From: Microthyrium microscopicum
Taxonomy: Eukaryota; Ascomycota; Dothideomycetes; Microthyriales; Microthyriaceae
DNA length: 64,000 nt
Direction: 5' to 3'
Assembly (NCBI GenBank): GCA_010405405.1
Contig: MU004241.1
Span: 728,163 to 792,162 of the forward strand
Shown: positions 43,195-54,098 of the stretch, one piece after another
Position numbering within the stretch: position 1 is the stretch's first letter
Layout: each line of letters starts with the position of its first letter
Made by a program: the position numbers and the translations under genes
The notes under the pieces: generated by a model
Told to the model about the DNA's origin: nothing
The model's input: only the letters and a program-made list of their open reading frames with translations
The model's database searches: none

Positions 43195-44397
43195 TCAATA
43201 TAGATATTTTTGATGGCGTACAGCAAATACATCGGGTTGTACCTTGCCGAAATCCCTTCTGATGATTTCTTTCAGAGCATTTTTGTATGCTTCATGACCT
43301 TGTCCATTGGGATGCATTACACGTTGAAGTTCGCCTAGTTCGCCTAGACCACCGCAGTTGCGACAAAATTGCCATGCGCGAGACTGCTGACGACCATCGT
43401 TGTCGTTGGCGTAGTGAACAAAGCTGTACTCAAGGGGGATGCAATCGGGCCAAGTAAGACCGTATAGCCAGCTGTTATCCATTTGTGCCTCGAAAGTGCT
43501 AGCCTCAGTAGGCTCGCAGAATCTATGTCCGGCAAACACATGATTGAGATCGATGTATTGAACCTTTGGGCTGTACAGAACATGATTGATTAGATTGTCG
43601 TAAACTTTTCGTCCATGGTCCAGAACATTGTTTATGGCGTGACGCAACTCGGTTGTCAAAAGAGGCTTTTTGCCTGGCCAAATACCAAATGTCCAGTCGT
43701 TACAGGCTGGATCATCATGATTGAATAACCCAGAATAGCTCAAAACGTATAAGCGGAAGTTGGGGTTCAGCCACATCCGTCGTTCGTTCTGTATGGCATT
43801 CAAGGTTTTGAATAGCTCCAAGTGAAACCAAGTAGACTCAAGCTTCGTGCGGACCCTCTCCAACGTTTTCCAACATTCACCGTCTGGGTCCGGATACTCA
43901 GGTCCATAATCGCGGTCGCGGTCGGGCAAGAAGATGCAGTCTGCCAGTATTTCAGCGAATCCTGCGGGATTGCCTCCGATCATCAGCGTTGCAAAATCAG
44001 GGACAATGGTTGGATCGAGGGCTTGTAATTGATGTGGAACATCCTCGAATTGTGCTCCATGGCATGCCAGGAAGGTTAACTCCAAGTCACGACCTCCAAT
44101 ATAGCTTCTATCAGGGTCATCCAGTAGCTGCGCTGGATATGCTTCTCGCATTCGCCGGCATTGACAGACCTTCTGGTCGTCTGGAAAGTCGAATTCGGTG
44201 TTTTCGCTTGGTGGACCCCAATTCACTCCTGAAGCCCAGGAATCCCCAAAAGCAACATATCTAAGCCGTCTTCCGGAATCCAGGCTTGTGTCGCTCTTGA
44301 ATGGGTACTGAACCCGGATACGATCACAAAGTATGGTTGGAATACTCGTAAACAGCTGCCATGTTGCTAAGAATATAAAACCAGTATAGAAGAGCAT
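43195..44397 (-). CDS. Secreted SGNH/GDSL hydrolase
   Basis: An intronless 400-residue protein with an N-terminal signal or anchor (FYTGFIFLATWQLFTSIPTILC). The SGNH blocks are present: FGDSWASGVNWG (block I, catalytic Ser), MIGGNPAGFAEI (block III, GGN) and MHPNGQGHEAYKN (block V, catalytic His with an Asn-Gly turn). Many cysteines suggest disulfides and secretion. Related fungal proteins are lipases or carbohydrate esterases; the substrate is not predictable here. Its stop is about 105 bp from that of the DHA1 transporter. Confidence 0.82.
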   Translation of the reverse strand: MLFYTGFIFLATWQLFTSIPTILCDRIRVQYPFKSDTSLDSGRRLRYVAFGDSWASGVNWGPPSENTEFDFPDDQKVCQCRRMREAYPAQLLDDPDRSYIGGRDLELTFLACHGAQFEDVPHQLQALDPTIVPDFATLMIGGNPAGFAEILADCIFLPDRDRDYGPEYPDPDGECWKTLERVRTKLESTWFHLELFKTLNAIQNERRMWLNPNFRLYVLSYSGLFNHDDPACNDWTFGIWPGKKPLLTTELRHAINNVLDHGRKVYDNLINHVLYSPKVQYIDLNHVFAGHRFCEPTEASTFEAQMDNSWLYGLTWPDCIPLEYSFVHYANDNDGRQQSRAWQFCRNCGGLGELGELQRVMHPNGQGHEAYKNALKEIIRRDFGKVQPDVFAVRHQKYLY

Positions 44398-45140
44398 TGC
44401 AGGCCCTATTGAATGACTACACCTTTGCTACAATGTATTGGGACGCGAACTGTACTGGTAAAGGTCGTAAGACAAGATGTATGGTTGCCTGGAGGTCACT
44501 CAGTAGCCGCATGCTTCGCCGCACAGTCTTGTTTGAGATCAGGGGACGGAAGGATTCCTCCAGCTTGATTCGGCTGGATCTGAGCGCTAAGAGCATCTAG
44601 TATATTCTTTTGGTGTACTGCTATCAGGAATTATTCAAAGTGAGATGGGCTTGACGCGTCGAATTGGAATATATTTCTCAAAGCCATGTACGTCGAGTCA
44701 ATTTCGTGTTGAACGCGATCCACTGCAGCAGCTGTGGTCGTAAAAGCTGTCATGACTTTCAACACCCTGTCAGTAGAGTGTTTCTCTGGATAAAATAGGG
44801 AAGACACAAGTTTGACAGCAAATTAGAAAACATGGGCATTAGCGAAGAATCAAGAGGAATATGAAGGTTAGAAACCTAGAAAAGCCATACATGAATGACT
44901 GACCAATCAGGAGCTCCCATACTTCAAGCTTCAGAATATCTTCAACGTCACGATATTTTCCACCCAGCTCGACAGCAACCAAACACCAATGTGTCCCCAC
45001 TAAATCCAATTGAGCGCCACCATCAAAGAGACTCAACCTGCGGTGACTCCAGCAACTCCAGCAAGCCAAAAGGACCACTACGGCAACCAAAACATACCAT
45101 ATTCACTACATAAAGCACTCGCGTGCCCAAAACCACCACA
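44398..45140. other. Divergent intergenic region, SGNH hydrolase / rcf1
   Basis: Promoters of both genes. No coding or RNA gene recognised. Confidence 0.35.
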
Positions 45141-45725
45141 ATGCCATCACCACCCCCCTCCTCCTTCGACCCCGACTACATCCCCGAAACACCCACCCGC
45201 CGGCTCTTCCGCCGCATGCGCGAAGAGCCACTCATCCCCCTCGGCCTCGTCCTCACCGTCTCCGCCCTCATCGGCGCCGGCCGCGCACTCCGTGCCAACG
45301 ATCATCAGCGCGCAAACATCATGTTCAGACGACGGGTATACGCACAAGGATTCACGCTTCTCTGTGTGTGTGCAGGAGGCCTATACTGGAGCAAGGATAG
45401 AGAACGGAGACAGCAGTTTGATCGGCTGGAGAGGGAAAGGGTGGCGGCGGATAAGCGGGAAAGGTGGTTGGCGGAGTTGCAGGCGAGAGATGATGAAGAG
45501 AAGAAGGCGAAGGGGAGGGTGGGGTTGTTGAAGGAGAAGAGACGGCAGAGGGAGGAGGTTATTCGGGAGAAGATTCGGGAGGAGGAGAGGGTGGAGAGGG
45601 AGAGGGCTGTGGAGAGGGAGTTGAATGGGGATATTGGGAGTAGGGAACCTAGAAAAGGGGAGGATGGGTATGAGAATTTTGTGCAGAAGGCGGCGAAGTT
45701 GGTGTGGACTGGTGGGGATAAGTAG
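45141..45725 (+). CDS. rcf1: Respiratory supercomplex factor 1 (HIG1 domain)
   Basis: A 194-residue mitochondrial inner-membrane protein. The HIG1 domain (about residues 18-88) has two membrane spans: LIPLGLVLTVSALIGAGRAL and GFTLLCVCAGGLYW. Between them lies the QRANIMFRRRVYAQ motif, the QX-rich signature of Rcf1 that contacts cytochrome c oxidase. A long Arg/Glu-rich helix, probably a coiled coil (about 90-165), follows, as usual in fungal Rcf1. It helps join complexes III and IV. The ATG at 45141 is the first in frame. Confidence 0.92.
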   Translation: MPSPPPSSFDPDYIPETPTRRLFRRMREEPLIPLGLVLTVSALIGAGRALRANDHQRANIMFRRRVYAQGFTLLCVCAGGLYWSKDRERRQQFDRLERERVAADKRERWLAELQARDDEEKKAKGRVGLLKEKRRQREEVIREKIREEERVERERAVERELNGDIGSREPRKGEDGYENFVQKAAKLVWTGGDK

Positions 45726-45974
45726 AGATGAAGAGATGTCATATGGCGAGTGCTGTGTTTGAGTATATAGTAGAAGGATACCATAATATACATATCTCTG
45801 CTGCATGCATGGCTTGATCTACTTGTGAGAAGCAGAGACGCTAGAGTGGATCTCTGAAGCTGAGTACCACGATAGTTCAGCAGAACGCAAGAAAGTAACA
45901 AAGTCTCAGGTTCATATTTCGTCATTCATTGTGTTCATTAATCCCTCGAACATAATTTCGTCACACTATACCAC

Positions 45975-48415
45975 TCATAAGCCCTTCTGGCTATTCACTC
46001 CACTATTAACATTCCCCACAAACAACGAATTAAGCGCCTCAGGATCCCAATTCCCAGCCCCATTACTCTCAAACGCCATATCACTCCCAAAGCCCAAATA
46101 CTGCCACATCAACATATCATCATTCGTTGGTCCCGCCGCCCACGAGAAGCTGTCCAATGCCAACGCCGGATCCAAGTCCAAGGACCCAGGCGAACCATTT
46201 GAGAATGCGCTAGGCAAAGATTGCGACAGCGAATTTGGTGACATCCCAAGCCCTGTCAGATCTGCCATATTGGACGCTGAAAATCCATCGGCGGATGCAA
46301 GCATATCTGATTTTAGCTGTGATTCTGGCGAGGAAGTGTAGACGGAGTTGGTGCGATTGTCGTAGGTTGCGCTCCACATTACTGTTGCGTCGATGCCGAG
46401 AACTTTCCAGACTTTGCGTCGTAGTGCTTCTAGGCGGGCCCAGGCTACTCGTGCGCCGTTTGAGAAACGGCGGTTGGAAGCGCCTAGGCCGCTGGAGGAA
46501 TTGCGGCCGAAGACTCGACCATTTGGTCCAAGACATTGGAATATTGGCTCGAGAGCTAATCTGCTTTGCGGCACTTCTGGTGCATCTGGTCGTCGCAGCA
46601 TGTCGACGAGCAACATACACACTTGATTGAGTGGCTGGTAGCTGCCTGGATAAAGCCAATGGAACGGCTTGAAGGAGACGTTATTGATCATCTTCGCAAA
46701 TGTACGTAAATAGGACTGGAAGTAGGGAATCGCTTCGGCCCTGAGTTGAGACCAGAGATCGTGGTTATGTATCATAGGGATGTACAACAGTCCATACGCG
46801 CGATCAACTTGCATGCGGAGCAGGTCAATGGCCCAGGAGAGGAAGGCGTTGTCGTTGGCAGCGAATGGGAGTGGGACGGGATTGCCGTTGATCATGGCGT
46901 TTGTATTCCAGGAATCCGCGGAGGAGAGGTCGGAGAGCAAATGGATACGTTCTTCGATGCGGTCTTTCAGGTCATTTAGGCGTTTCTTGGCTTCTTCTAT
47001 CTCCTCCATGTCGTAGCTGTGCGGTGAAAGGTGTAAATTCAGCACTTCACGTATACAGGAGGACACCTCGTAGCGGCCAGTGGCCAGCACGTAGCCCGGG
47101 TAGAGACGGTCGCGGTCGTCTATGGCGGCTGCTAGTTGGGGCTGGCCGATGAGTTCGTCGCGTAGCTCACTAATGTAGCCGGTGGTAGTTATGGCTGTAT
47201 TCAGGGACATTGGTAGACCGGAGACGACTGAGGTCATGACGTCCAGATGCATGAGATATCGCCAGGTGCGTCGTCGTTCTTCACATTGAATTGGACTGAG
47301 GCCAAAGTCTGCTGGGTCACGGTGGAGGCCCATGGCTTGAGCTATTCTCAGTGCGATTGCGACGAAGGAGCAAGAGCTTAGAGACTCTTCTTCTTTAATT
47401 TGGAAGGACTGGAGAAGTAGAAAAGCTTCGAGTGAAGCCATTGATGGATTCTGTGGAAAGCCTACCATACTCAGGGCCTTCGTCGTTAGAGCGCATAGCT
47501 TCTTATCCAGTGATGGGCCATGAGAGGCCGGTGGTGACTCGATGACCAGATCTTGTCCAGCAACCAGTCCAGTCCATAAAACAGCAAATAGTAGCGGAAG
47601 AAAACTTGGTATTTCAGCAAGGATTCCAGTTGGACTGCTTATGCCATTCCAGCTCTGATACCATTCCCAGAATCGTCGATACTGGTTGTCGAATGTTGGT
47701 GTATGCACAAGTGCTATAAGAGGATGAACATGGCAAACAAAACTTCGATACAAATCATCGCAAGTGCTTTGAGCTGGGAGATGGCTCAAAATCATACGAA
47801 GATGTCGGCAATCGTTCTTTGCACGCGCCACTGGTTGAGTAGAAAAGAATGGTAGAGGTGATTGTCCTGATGGTGTGTCGTCGATGTACTCCTCGTTTTC
47901 GACTTCCGTTTCTACTGGTACTAACGGAAGCTCAAAGATCAGTGAGTCCAGATCAAGTGCCTATACCATGAATCAGCCTTTAGTTGGAGCTGACAATCAG
48001 CGATTTACCTCAGGGTCAATGGTCGCCCAAAATGTATTCTCAATGAAACGAGATCTGCCACCACTTTGCAATGATAGGTAGCCACCTTTTGCGTGCGATG
48101 CGTCGCGAACCATTTTGCCCGTTCTGCGACGGCTGGATTTATGCTCCGAGTCTTCTGATGCATGATCTTTCCGTTTCAGTGGTGTTGGATATACGCATGC
48201 TGAGCCAGTTTTTGAGCATGCGCTGCAGGTTGGATGCACCTTCAATCGTATAAGTCGTTTGTCTTGTTACTAGGGGATGAGCTTACTCGATCACAACCTA
48301 CGCGCCTCCGACGGCACTGTTCGCAGCTATATGATGGTCTTGTCCTACGGATACCGGTAGTAGTGCCTCGACGCGAAGATGCTCCGGAGTCGGATGGGGG
48401 AGATGTAGTTGACAT
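45975..48415 (-). CDS. Zn2Cys6 transcription factor with fungal_trans domain
   Basis: A 781-residue regulator in three exons: 48415-48287, 48239-48009 and 47960-45975 (introns 47 and 48 nt). The zinc cluster is C31, C34, C41, C48, C51, C58 (CX2CX6CX6CX2CX6C). The first intron cuts the cluster between the third and fourth cysteines, after CDR. A basic linker (TPLKRKD...SSRRRTGK) follows. The middle homology region (about 165-550) has the fungal-specific pattern VCHVHPLIALVHTPTF and RRTWRYLMHLDV. The C terminus is Asn/Ser/Gly-rich. Targets unknown. It converges with rcf1, with 249 bp between the stops. Confidence 0.88.
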
Positions 48416-49415
48416 GATGAAGCCTAATAGCAAATGGAGGTTTGGTGTATATGGAGAGATAGGTCGAGTATGCTAACATTCATACACCGAAACGAGGTAG
48501 GCGATCATTTGAGATTTATAGTCAACACCTCCCAAGATATAGCTGTACCTGGTAAGTGTTGCTGCACTAGTGCTTGGTATGCGGCTCTTGCTCGGACCAA
48601 GCTGCAGGGTCAAAAACAAGATATGAAGAACAAAATTAGATCGAGATGCCAATCTGATGGTGTTTTAGTCGTTGCAACAACTAACCCCTGCTTGTATTTG
48701 GGCGGAAGCAACCAAGATGAGAGAAGAGAGGAAGCTTTGGAAAGCGATGAGTCAAATCATACACCAACGAGCAGTCTTCACACTCAGCTACTACCCTCAA
48801 TTCAGCCAATTATGAGCTCCTGGAGCATGTAGTGCAGCATGACAGAGCGTCACGTAAGCAAACCTACTCCCGACAGAGTATAGTAATATGTCGGATGTTG
48901 AGGCCGTCGGTTAATCAGATGAAGACGAATATCAGGGTCTTTAGCGCGGAACGTGGAAGCATGGGAGCATAGCGCTAAGCCTGGTTCGGAGTAAGCTAGC
49001 CGAAAAACATATGGAAAACCTTTGAAAACGTCATTTTGGGCGTTCAACCCCGCATCAAACTCGGAGCGCTTCTGAGTACCTTTATGCGCCAGTACTTGCT
49101 GGATGTATAACAATTTATCACTTTTGTCGCACGAAAAGTTCATTTTTGCAGAAGTTCTTGGCCATGGGAAGATTATGCGATCTGATAGGCAAGAAAACAA
49201 TACAACTAATCTAGCTGCTTTCTAAGCTTGCGACACAGGCTATACATAATCCTAATTACATTGCGCACTCGCAGAAGTGTACATAAAATGATGATCCTTC
49301 CTCGGCGATGTCAAATTATCAGTAAACAGAAGTGACAGTACTCGAAGTCAATGGGTCACAGAAAGAAACCTATGGTGATACGTATACATTATTCAACTAT
49401 CTATACTTCATCATG
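48416..49415. other. Upstream region of the Zn2Cys6 factor
   Basis: A 1 kb promoter/3' flank spacer. A plus-strand frame of about 130 codons (48434-48832) has no protein-like pattern and is not called. Confidence 0.35.
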
Positions 49416-51548
49416 CTATGCGCTTGCTCCAGCAGCAGTCTTCTCCTCCTCACCAGGCGGATGACTACCACCACCACGCTGCCAATTCCAGACCGCCTCC
49501 TGAGCCATAGCAATAGATGTCTGATGACCGCGTTCCTTCTTTGACTCTTCCAGTATAGTTTCCAGCACATGGCTTTGCGAAACCTCCGCCCATAGCCCGT
49601 GTGCTAACAACGCGCGCTGACCAGCTCGTCCTTCATCTTTGAGCTCCTTCTCATCCCCGAACTCGCCGCTGCCCAAACGATAGAGCAGCCGACCCATTGT
49701 CTGCATCGCTATACAGCGTTGAGCTGGGTATGTAGATCGCGAGAGATGTGCTAGCTCGGCAATGGTGTAGCCTGCTGCATCAGGCGCATCGCCATGGTGG
49801 TGGAGACCGAGACTTGTAGGCAGAGAGTGGGACTTTGATGGTGGGATGAGGCCGCCTTTGAAGTCGAAGCGGATGTATTTTGGATCGATGGCGTCCTGGG
49901 TTGTGCTATATGCGTCGCTTTCCGACGGATCATTAGGCTTCAGCCAGTCTAATTTCGAAGGATCGTGAGGCAAGTTAGGAAAGAACTTTTGATGAAGATC
50001 ATCTAGAAAGGTGCCGGATTCTGGGTTCAGTTCTGGGACGTCTGGTGGACGAGGGAAGTGTACACTAGCTTCATGAAGGTGAGCATCGGGCACTGGGTTG
50101 AATTGAGGGGTGGAAGGAAGGCTGTGATGAGAGGCAGAACTCTTTCTATCGTCTTCGTCATCATCATCTACCGCAGCGAAAGATACTTTTCTATTGGTGC
50201 TCGACGATGGCCTCATAGGCAGAACGAAGGCATCTTGTTCTACTGTTTCGGGAGGAGTAGCAAGCGGTAAGCTGTGGCTTGTAGCTGTTGATAGTTCGTT
50301 CTTCTTGGCCACCTTTTCCGGAACTTTGAATGATACTCTCCGATCGGAACTTGAAGATCTCCTGCTGTGGGAAGGAGAACCACCAATGGAGCCTTCTGGG
50401 GTCACAAGTATACTATGACTTGATGCCGACGACAGCTCATCCTTCTTTGATATTTCGTCTGGCACACTAAATGAGACCTTTCGATCTGAGACCGAAGATT
50501 GCCGGCTATGAGATGGTGTATTTTGCATAGATGTGTCAGGGGTAATCACAATACTATGACTGACAGCAGAAGATAGCTCATCTTTCTTTGCTACATGCTC
50601 TGGAACGCTGAAGGATACTTTTCGCTCATTGCTTGAAGATCGCCGACTACGTGATGGAGTGCTATGTATCGATTCTTCCGGGGTGTCAGGGAGAGGAACG
50701 CTATGGCTGGTGGCTGACGGGTGGTTCTCTTTGTTATTGATTCCCTCTTCTGGTATAGAGAAGGATACCTTGCGATCGCTATGCGATGGTCTACTTGGGT
50801 CGCTTTGCGATGTTTCTTCGCTAGGCGGGGTTGGAAGGCTATGACTTGATGCGGTGGGTTCATGCTTTGGTTGCGTATCTGCATCTGGCAGAGAGAATGA
50901 CACTTTGCGTGGAGAACTAGAGGCGCGATGCAGCTCTGGTGGGTTTGCGGAATTCTTTGAATAAACGCCGGACTGGGTCGTGGGTAGCGAGATGCTGTGG
51001 CTTCCGGCACTCATTCTTCGCTCTATTTTCTCGATTCGCGTTTCTCCTACAGCAAAAGATACCTTTCGCTCAGATGCACTTGGACGTTGAGAATCTTTTT
51101 GAGACGACATGTCTTCTGGGGAGGAGTTGTTGGTTCGTTGAAGAAGTTTTTTGACCAAATTGGGGTTGAGTTGAGAGAGAAGTTCTTGTCGTTCTTGTTC
51201 AATTTCTTCTGGGGACATGTGGGCAAGACGTTGCCTATTCTCAGTATCTATCTCTTGCTTTTCACGGCCCTCTAGTGATGCATCCGAAGTGATGGCGGAA
51301 TCTGACTCTTGGGGCTCTTCACGATTTTCATGACCACCTTTTTTGATGTATCGACGACGATGTGCGGGCCACCCACTGGCTGACTTTGGTGCTGAGGGTG
51401 GCATTGGCGCCGATGCTTCTCTTTCCTTGATATCCCCCACGATATCGGTAACGGAGAATCCGGTTGGCCGCCCTGGCGGCATTTCATCCGGGGCAACTTC
51501 ATCATCATCCAAGGGAATATGAAAGCGTTCACCGCGTAAGGTAGGCAT
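49416..51548 (-). CDS. rba50: RNA polymerase II-associated protein RPAP1/Rba50
   Basis: An intronless 710-residue protein. The N terminus MPTLRGERFHIPLDDDE and the SPEEIEQERQELLSQLNPNL block (about 112-131) are the RPAP1 N-terminal domain. The C-terminal domain is IRFDFKGGLIPPSKSHSLP, then YTIAELAHLSRST and AQRCIAMQTMGRLLYRLG. Yeast Rba50 and human RPAP1 help assemble RNA polymerase II and bring it to the nucleus; the same is inferred. Between the domains (about 157-480) lies a repeat array of seven units of about 47 residues, each opening with R-K/R-V-S-F and carrying SHS (SHHS in the last) about 20 residues on. That array is not part of the known family core and matches the phosphatase-1 docking consensus (see findings). 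Confidence 0.88.
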   Translation of the reverse strand: MPTLRGERFHIPLDDDEVAPDEMPPGRPTGFSVTDIVGDIKEREASAPMPPSAPKSASGWPAHRRRYIKKGGHENREEPQESDSAITSDASLEGREKQEIDTENRQRLAHMSPEEIEQERQELLSQLNPNLVKKLLQRTNNSSPEDMSSQKDSQRPSASERKVSFAVGETRIEKIERRMSAGSHSISLPTTQSGVYSKNSANPPELHRASSSPRKVSFSLPDADTQPKHEPTASSHSLPTPPSEETSQSDPSRPSHSDRKVSFSIPEEGINNKENHPSATSHSVPLPDTPEESIHSTPSRSRRSSSNERKVSFSVPEHVAKKDELSSAVSHSIVITPDTSMQNTPSHSRQSSVSDRKVSFSVPDEISKKDELSSASSHSILVTPEGSIGGSPSHSRRSSSSDRRVSFKVPEKVAKKNELSTATSHSLPLATPPETVEQDAFVLPMRPSSSTNRKVSFAAVDDDDEDDRKSSASHHSLPSTPQFNPVPDAHLHEASVHFPRPPDVPELNPESGTFLDDLHQKFFPNLPHDPSKLDWLKPNDPSESDAYSTTQDAIDPKYIRFDFKGGLIPPSKSHSLPTSLGLHHHGDAPDAAGYTIAELAHLSRSTYPAQRCIAMQTMGRLLYRLGSGEFGDEKELKDEGRAGQRALLAHGLWAEVSQSHVLETILEESKKERGHQTSIAMAQEAVWNWQRGGGSHPPGEEEKTAAGASA
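50109..51068 (-). repeat. Seven-unit coding repeat array (RKVSF...SHS) in RPAP1
   Basis: RKVSF or RRVSF begins at residues 161, 214, 259, 309, 356, 403 and 453, spacing 45-53. SHS (SHHS in the last unit) follows each by about 20 residues. Units 4-6 are most alike (KKDELSSA, TPSHSRRSSSSD), which points to recent duplication of the middle units. Confidence 0.85.
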
Positions 51549-51879
51549 TGTGAACGTATGCCGTTGAAATGAAATAAGTGGTCAGTGATGTAGTACGATG
51601 AATTGTTGAGGGGAAACAATCCGATAAAGTAGGCGCATGGACCATAAAACGGCTTTTGAATGGAATACTGGCAAAGTGCCAAAGATATAATTGTTGCGAA
51701 AGAAGGACCTTCAACCAGGAAGTGGGTATCGTGACCTGTACAGTTAAGGTGAAGTTGTTGTTAACTTCAAATTGTTGCAAGGTTGTAAACTTTGGTAGAT
51801 GCCGATGAATGATTGTTGGGGACCAAAACAACCTTAGCGGGCCTTGGCGGTGTGGGCAACCGTTGTTCCACGGTTAATT
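51549..51879. promoter_or_regulatory. Upstream region of rba50, edge of normal composition
   Basis: Presumed promoter of rba50. Composition is still ordinary here; the AT-rich block starts just to the right. Confidence 0.4.
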
Positions 51880-52714
51880 AATAATCAACCATCGAACCAC
51901 AGTTAGTTAAATTTTAATCGTCTTTTGACCGTTAGGAAACATATATGTTGGTGAAGCCTTATCGTAGGCTAATGGTTAAATAATCTGCCAACGTTTATAG
52001 GTAATAATCGTTAAATGATAGTTAATTGACTATATAACTATTAAATAAGTGTTAGTCTAATTAGTAAATATTAATTAGTAGTTAGCCTAGATTTTAACTA
52101 TTTAATATTAGTAAGCTAAAGATTAACTATTAGTTAATAGCGTAGTAAGTAAAGCTTAGCGCTATATACCTACTTATCTTAATTTTAAGATGTAAAGTCT
52201 TACTTCTTCTTTTTTTAGATTAGGCTAATATATTTATAAAGTTTTAAGCGTTTATTATATCTATTTAGCTTATTTTTAGATCCTATTTTTATATCTTGTT
52301 TTTACGTCTCGCTTTTATAATGTCGTTTTTTATACTTTTTTTTAAAAAGTTTATTTACTATGCCTTCTCCTTTGCTAATAAAGTAAGTAGCTACTAGTTT
52401 ATTTAATAAACCTCCTAAGAAGTAACTTTAAAAGTTGTAAAATTTTTTTATAAAATATCTACTCTAGATATATATATATTTAATTAAATATCTCTAATAT
52501 ACTTCTCTATACTTTACTATAATTATTTATTACGTTATATACTTTCTTTTTTACTTATACTAATATACTTATTATACTTTAGCTTTATATAATTCTTAAT
52601 TACCTTATATACCTTTACTTATTACTATTTATATACTTATTACTACTATATAGGCTATTTTATTATAAAGTATACTTATATATATAATAAATATTAACTA
52701 TAAAAATAGACTCT

Positions 52715-52738
52715 TAATAATAATAATAATAATAATAA
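52715..52738. repeat. TAA microsatellite
   Basis: Eight TAA units inside the RIP block. Confidence 0.8.
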
Positions 52739-53099
52739 AGAAGAAGATAAAGTTAATCTATATACTAGTCTAGCTATTAAACTAGTAGTACCTATAAAGA
52801 AAGTTTAGCCTTTAAAGAAGGCTAAAGAGTTTATAGCTAGTTATACTATTACTAAGTTTATTACTAACGTAATAACTATTAAGTTAATAAATAATTAAGC
52901 TTTTTATAAGCTTAAGTAGGAGCTATTTTTATATAGCCTACTTAGAGATAAAGATTTAGAAGTATACTAAGTAGTCTAATAAGATAAGATAATCTAGAAA
53001 GAGGATCTAAGATTTATAGCTTTCTATCTAAAATATAGATAGCGTACGTAAATAATAAAAAATACTATAGTTATAGCTATCTAAGTAAGTAAACTATTT

Positions 53100-53612
53100 C
53101 CTTTCTTTTCCTTTCCTTTTATTCTTATATATACCTAATACTATACTTCTCCTTTCCTTTTATTCTTATATATACTTAATACTATATTTCTTTATCTTAT
53201 TATATTCTACTCTATTTTACTTTATTATATTCTATATAATCTTATATTACTATTCTATTCTATATTGCTACTCTACTATATAATATTACTTATATATAAT
53301 AGATATTAATATATATAAATAGAAATACGTTTAAGTCTTTATAGAGGTAAAACCTAAGTTAGTTAATATAACTATAAATAGCTAGAAAAGTTATTTAAAA
53401 TAAGTTTTTAATACTAAAATTTTTTTATTTTATTATAATTTCCTAATAGGCTACTTAGACGCCTAAAAGATAATTACTAAGAAGATTACTAGCTCTTACT
53501 ATATAGAGTATATATATATATACCTTTTCTTTTCTTCTCTTACCTTTTTTTTTCTTCTTTTACTTTTTCTTTCTTTCCTTTCCTTTTCTTTCCTTTACTT
53601 TTCTATCTCTTT
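53100..53612. repeat. Direct repeat and CT-rich tract
   Basis: A unit of about 45 bp (CCTTTTATTCTTATATATAC, then TAATACTATA) occurs twice in 53117-53192. A pyrimidine tract of TTTCT/CCTTT units fills 53524-53612. Confidence 0.65.
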
Positions 53613-54051
53613 CTATTATATAGGTATCTTAGATATTTTTCTATTAATAAGTTAGGTTTATATTCTAGTAACTTCTTTCTATTTATTAATTTATTTATCT
53701 ATCTATTAGTAGATAGCTATAGCTATATACTATCCTTAAATCTTACTAGTAGTCTATCTATATATACTAATATATAACTATAGATTTCTATATAAACCTT
53801 TACTTAGTAGTGAAGAATACTTTTATAAATATAAAGTTTAAAGATAGTTAAGTAAAGATAATTGCTTAGTTTAACTAGATACTTAGTTATAAAAATTTTC
53901 GTAATATTAAGAAATCCTTATTTATAAAGGTTATAGTTTTTAAGTTAAAGAAAGCTTACGTAGCTTAAAAGGAGCTTATTGCTACTAAGCTTATAGTAAT
54001 ATTATTTAATTTAGAACCTCTAAATCCCTTATTTAAGAATAAAGGGGATAA

Positions 54052-54098
54052 TAATAAAGATAAAGATAAGGATAAGAATAAAGATAAAGATAAAGAGT
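54052..54098. repeat. AAAGAT/AAGGAT tandem
   Basis: Tandem hexamers. In the plus-strand frame they would read Lys-Asp repeats, probably the charged tail of a dead transposon ORF. Confidence 0.55.

Noticed and set aside
25120-45000. A secondary-metabolite gene cluster in the accessory middle
   Set aside because: Transporters, hydrolases and regulators are present, but no polyketide synthase, peptide synthetase, terpene cyclase or tailoring P450 is seen.
45010-45531. 173-codon frame overlapping rcf1
   Set aside because: A shadow of the Rcf1 frame; His/Pro/Ser-rich with no family.
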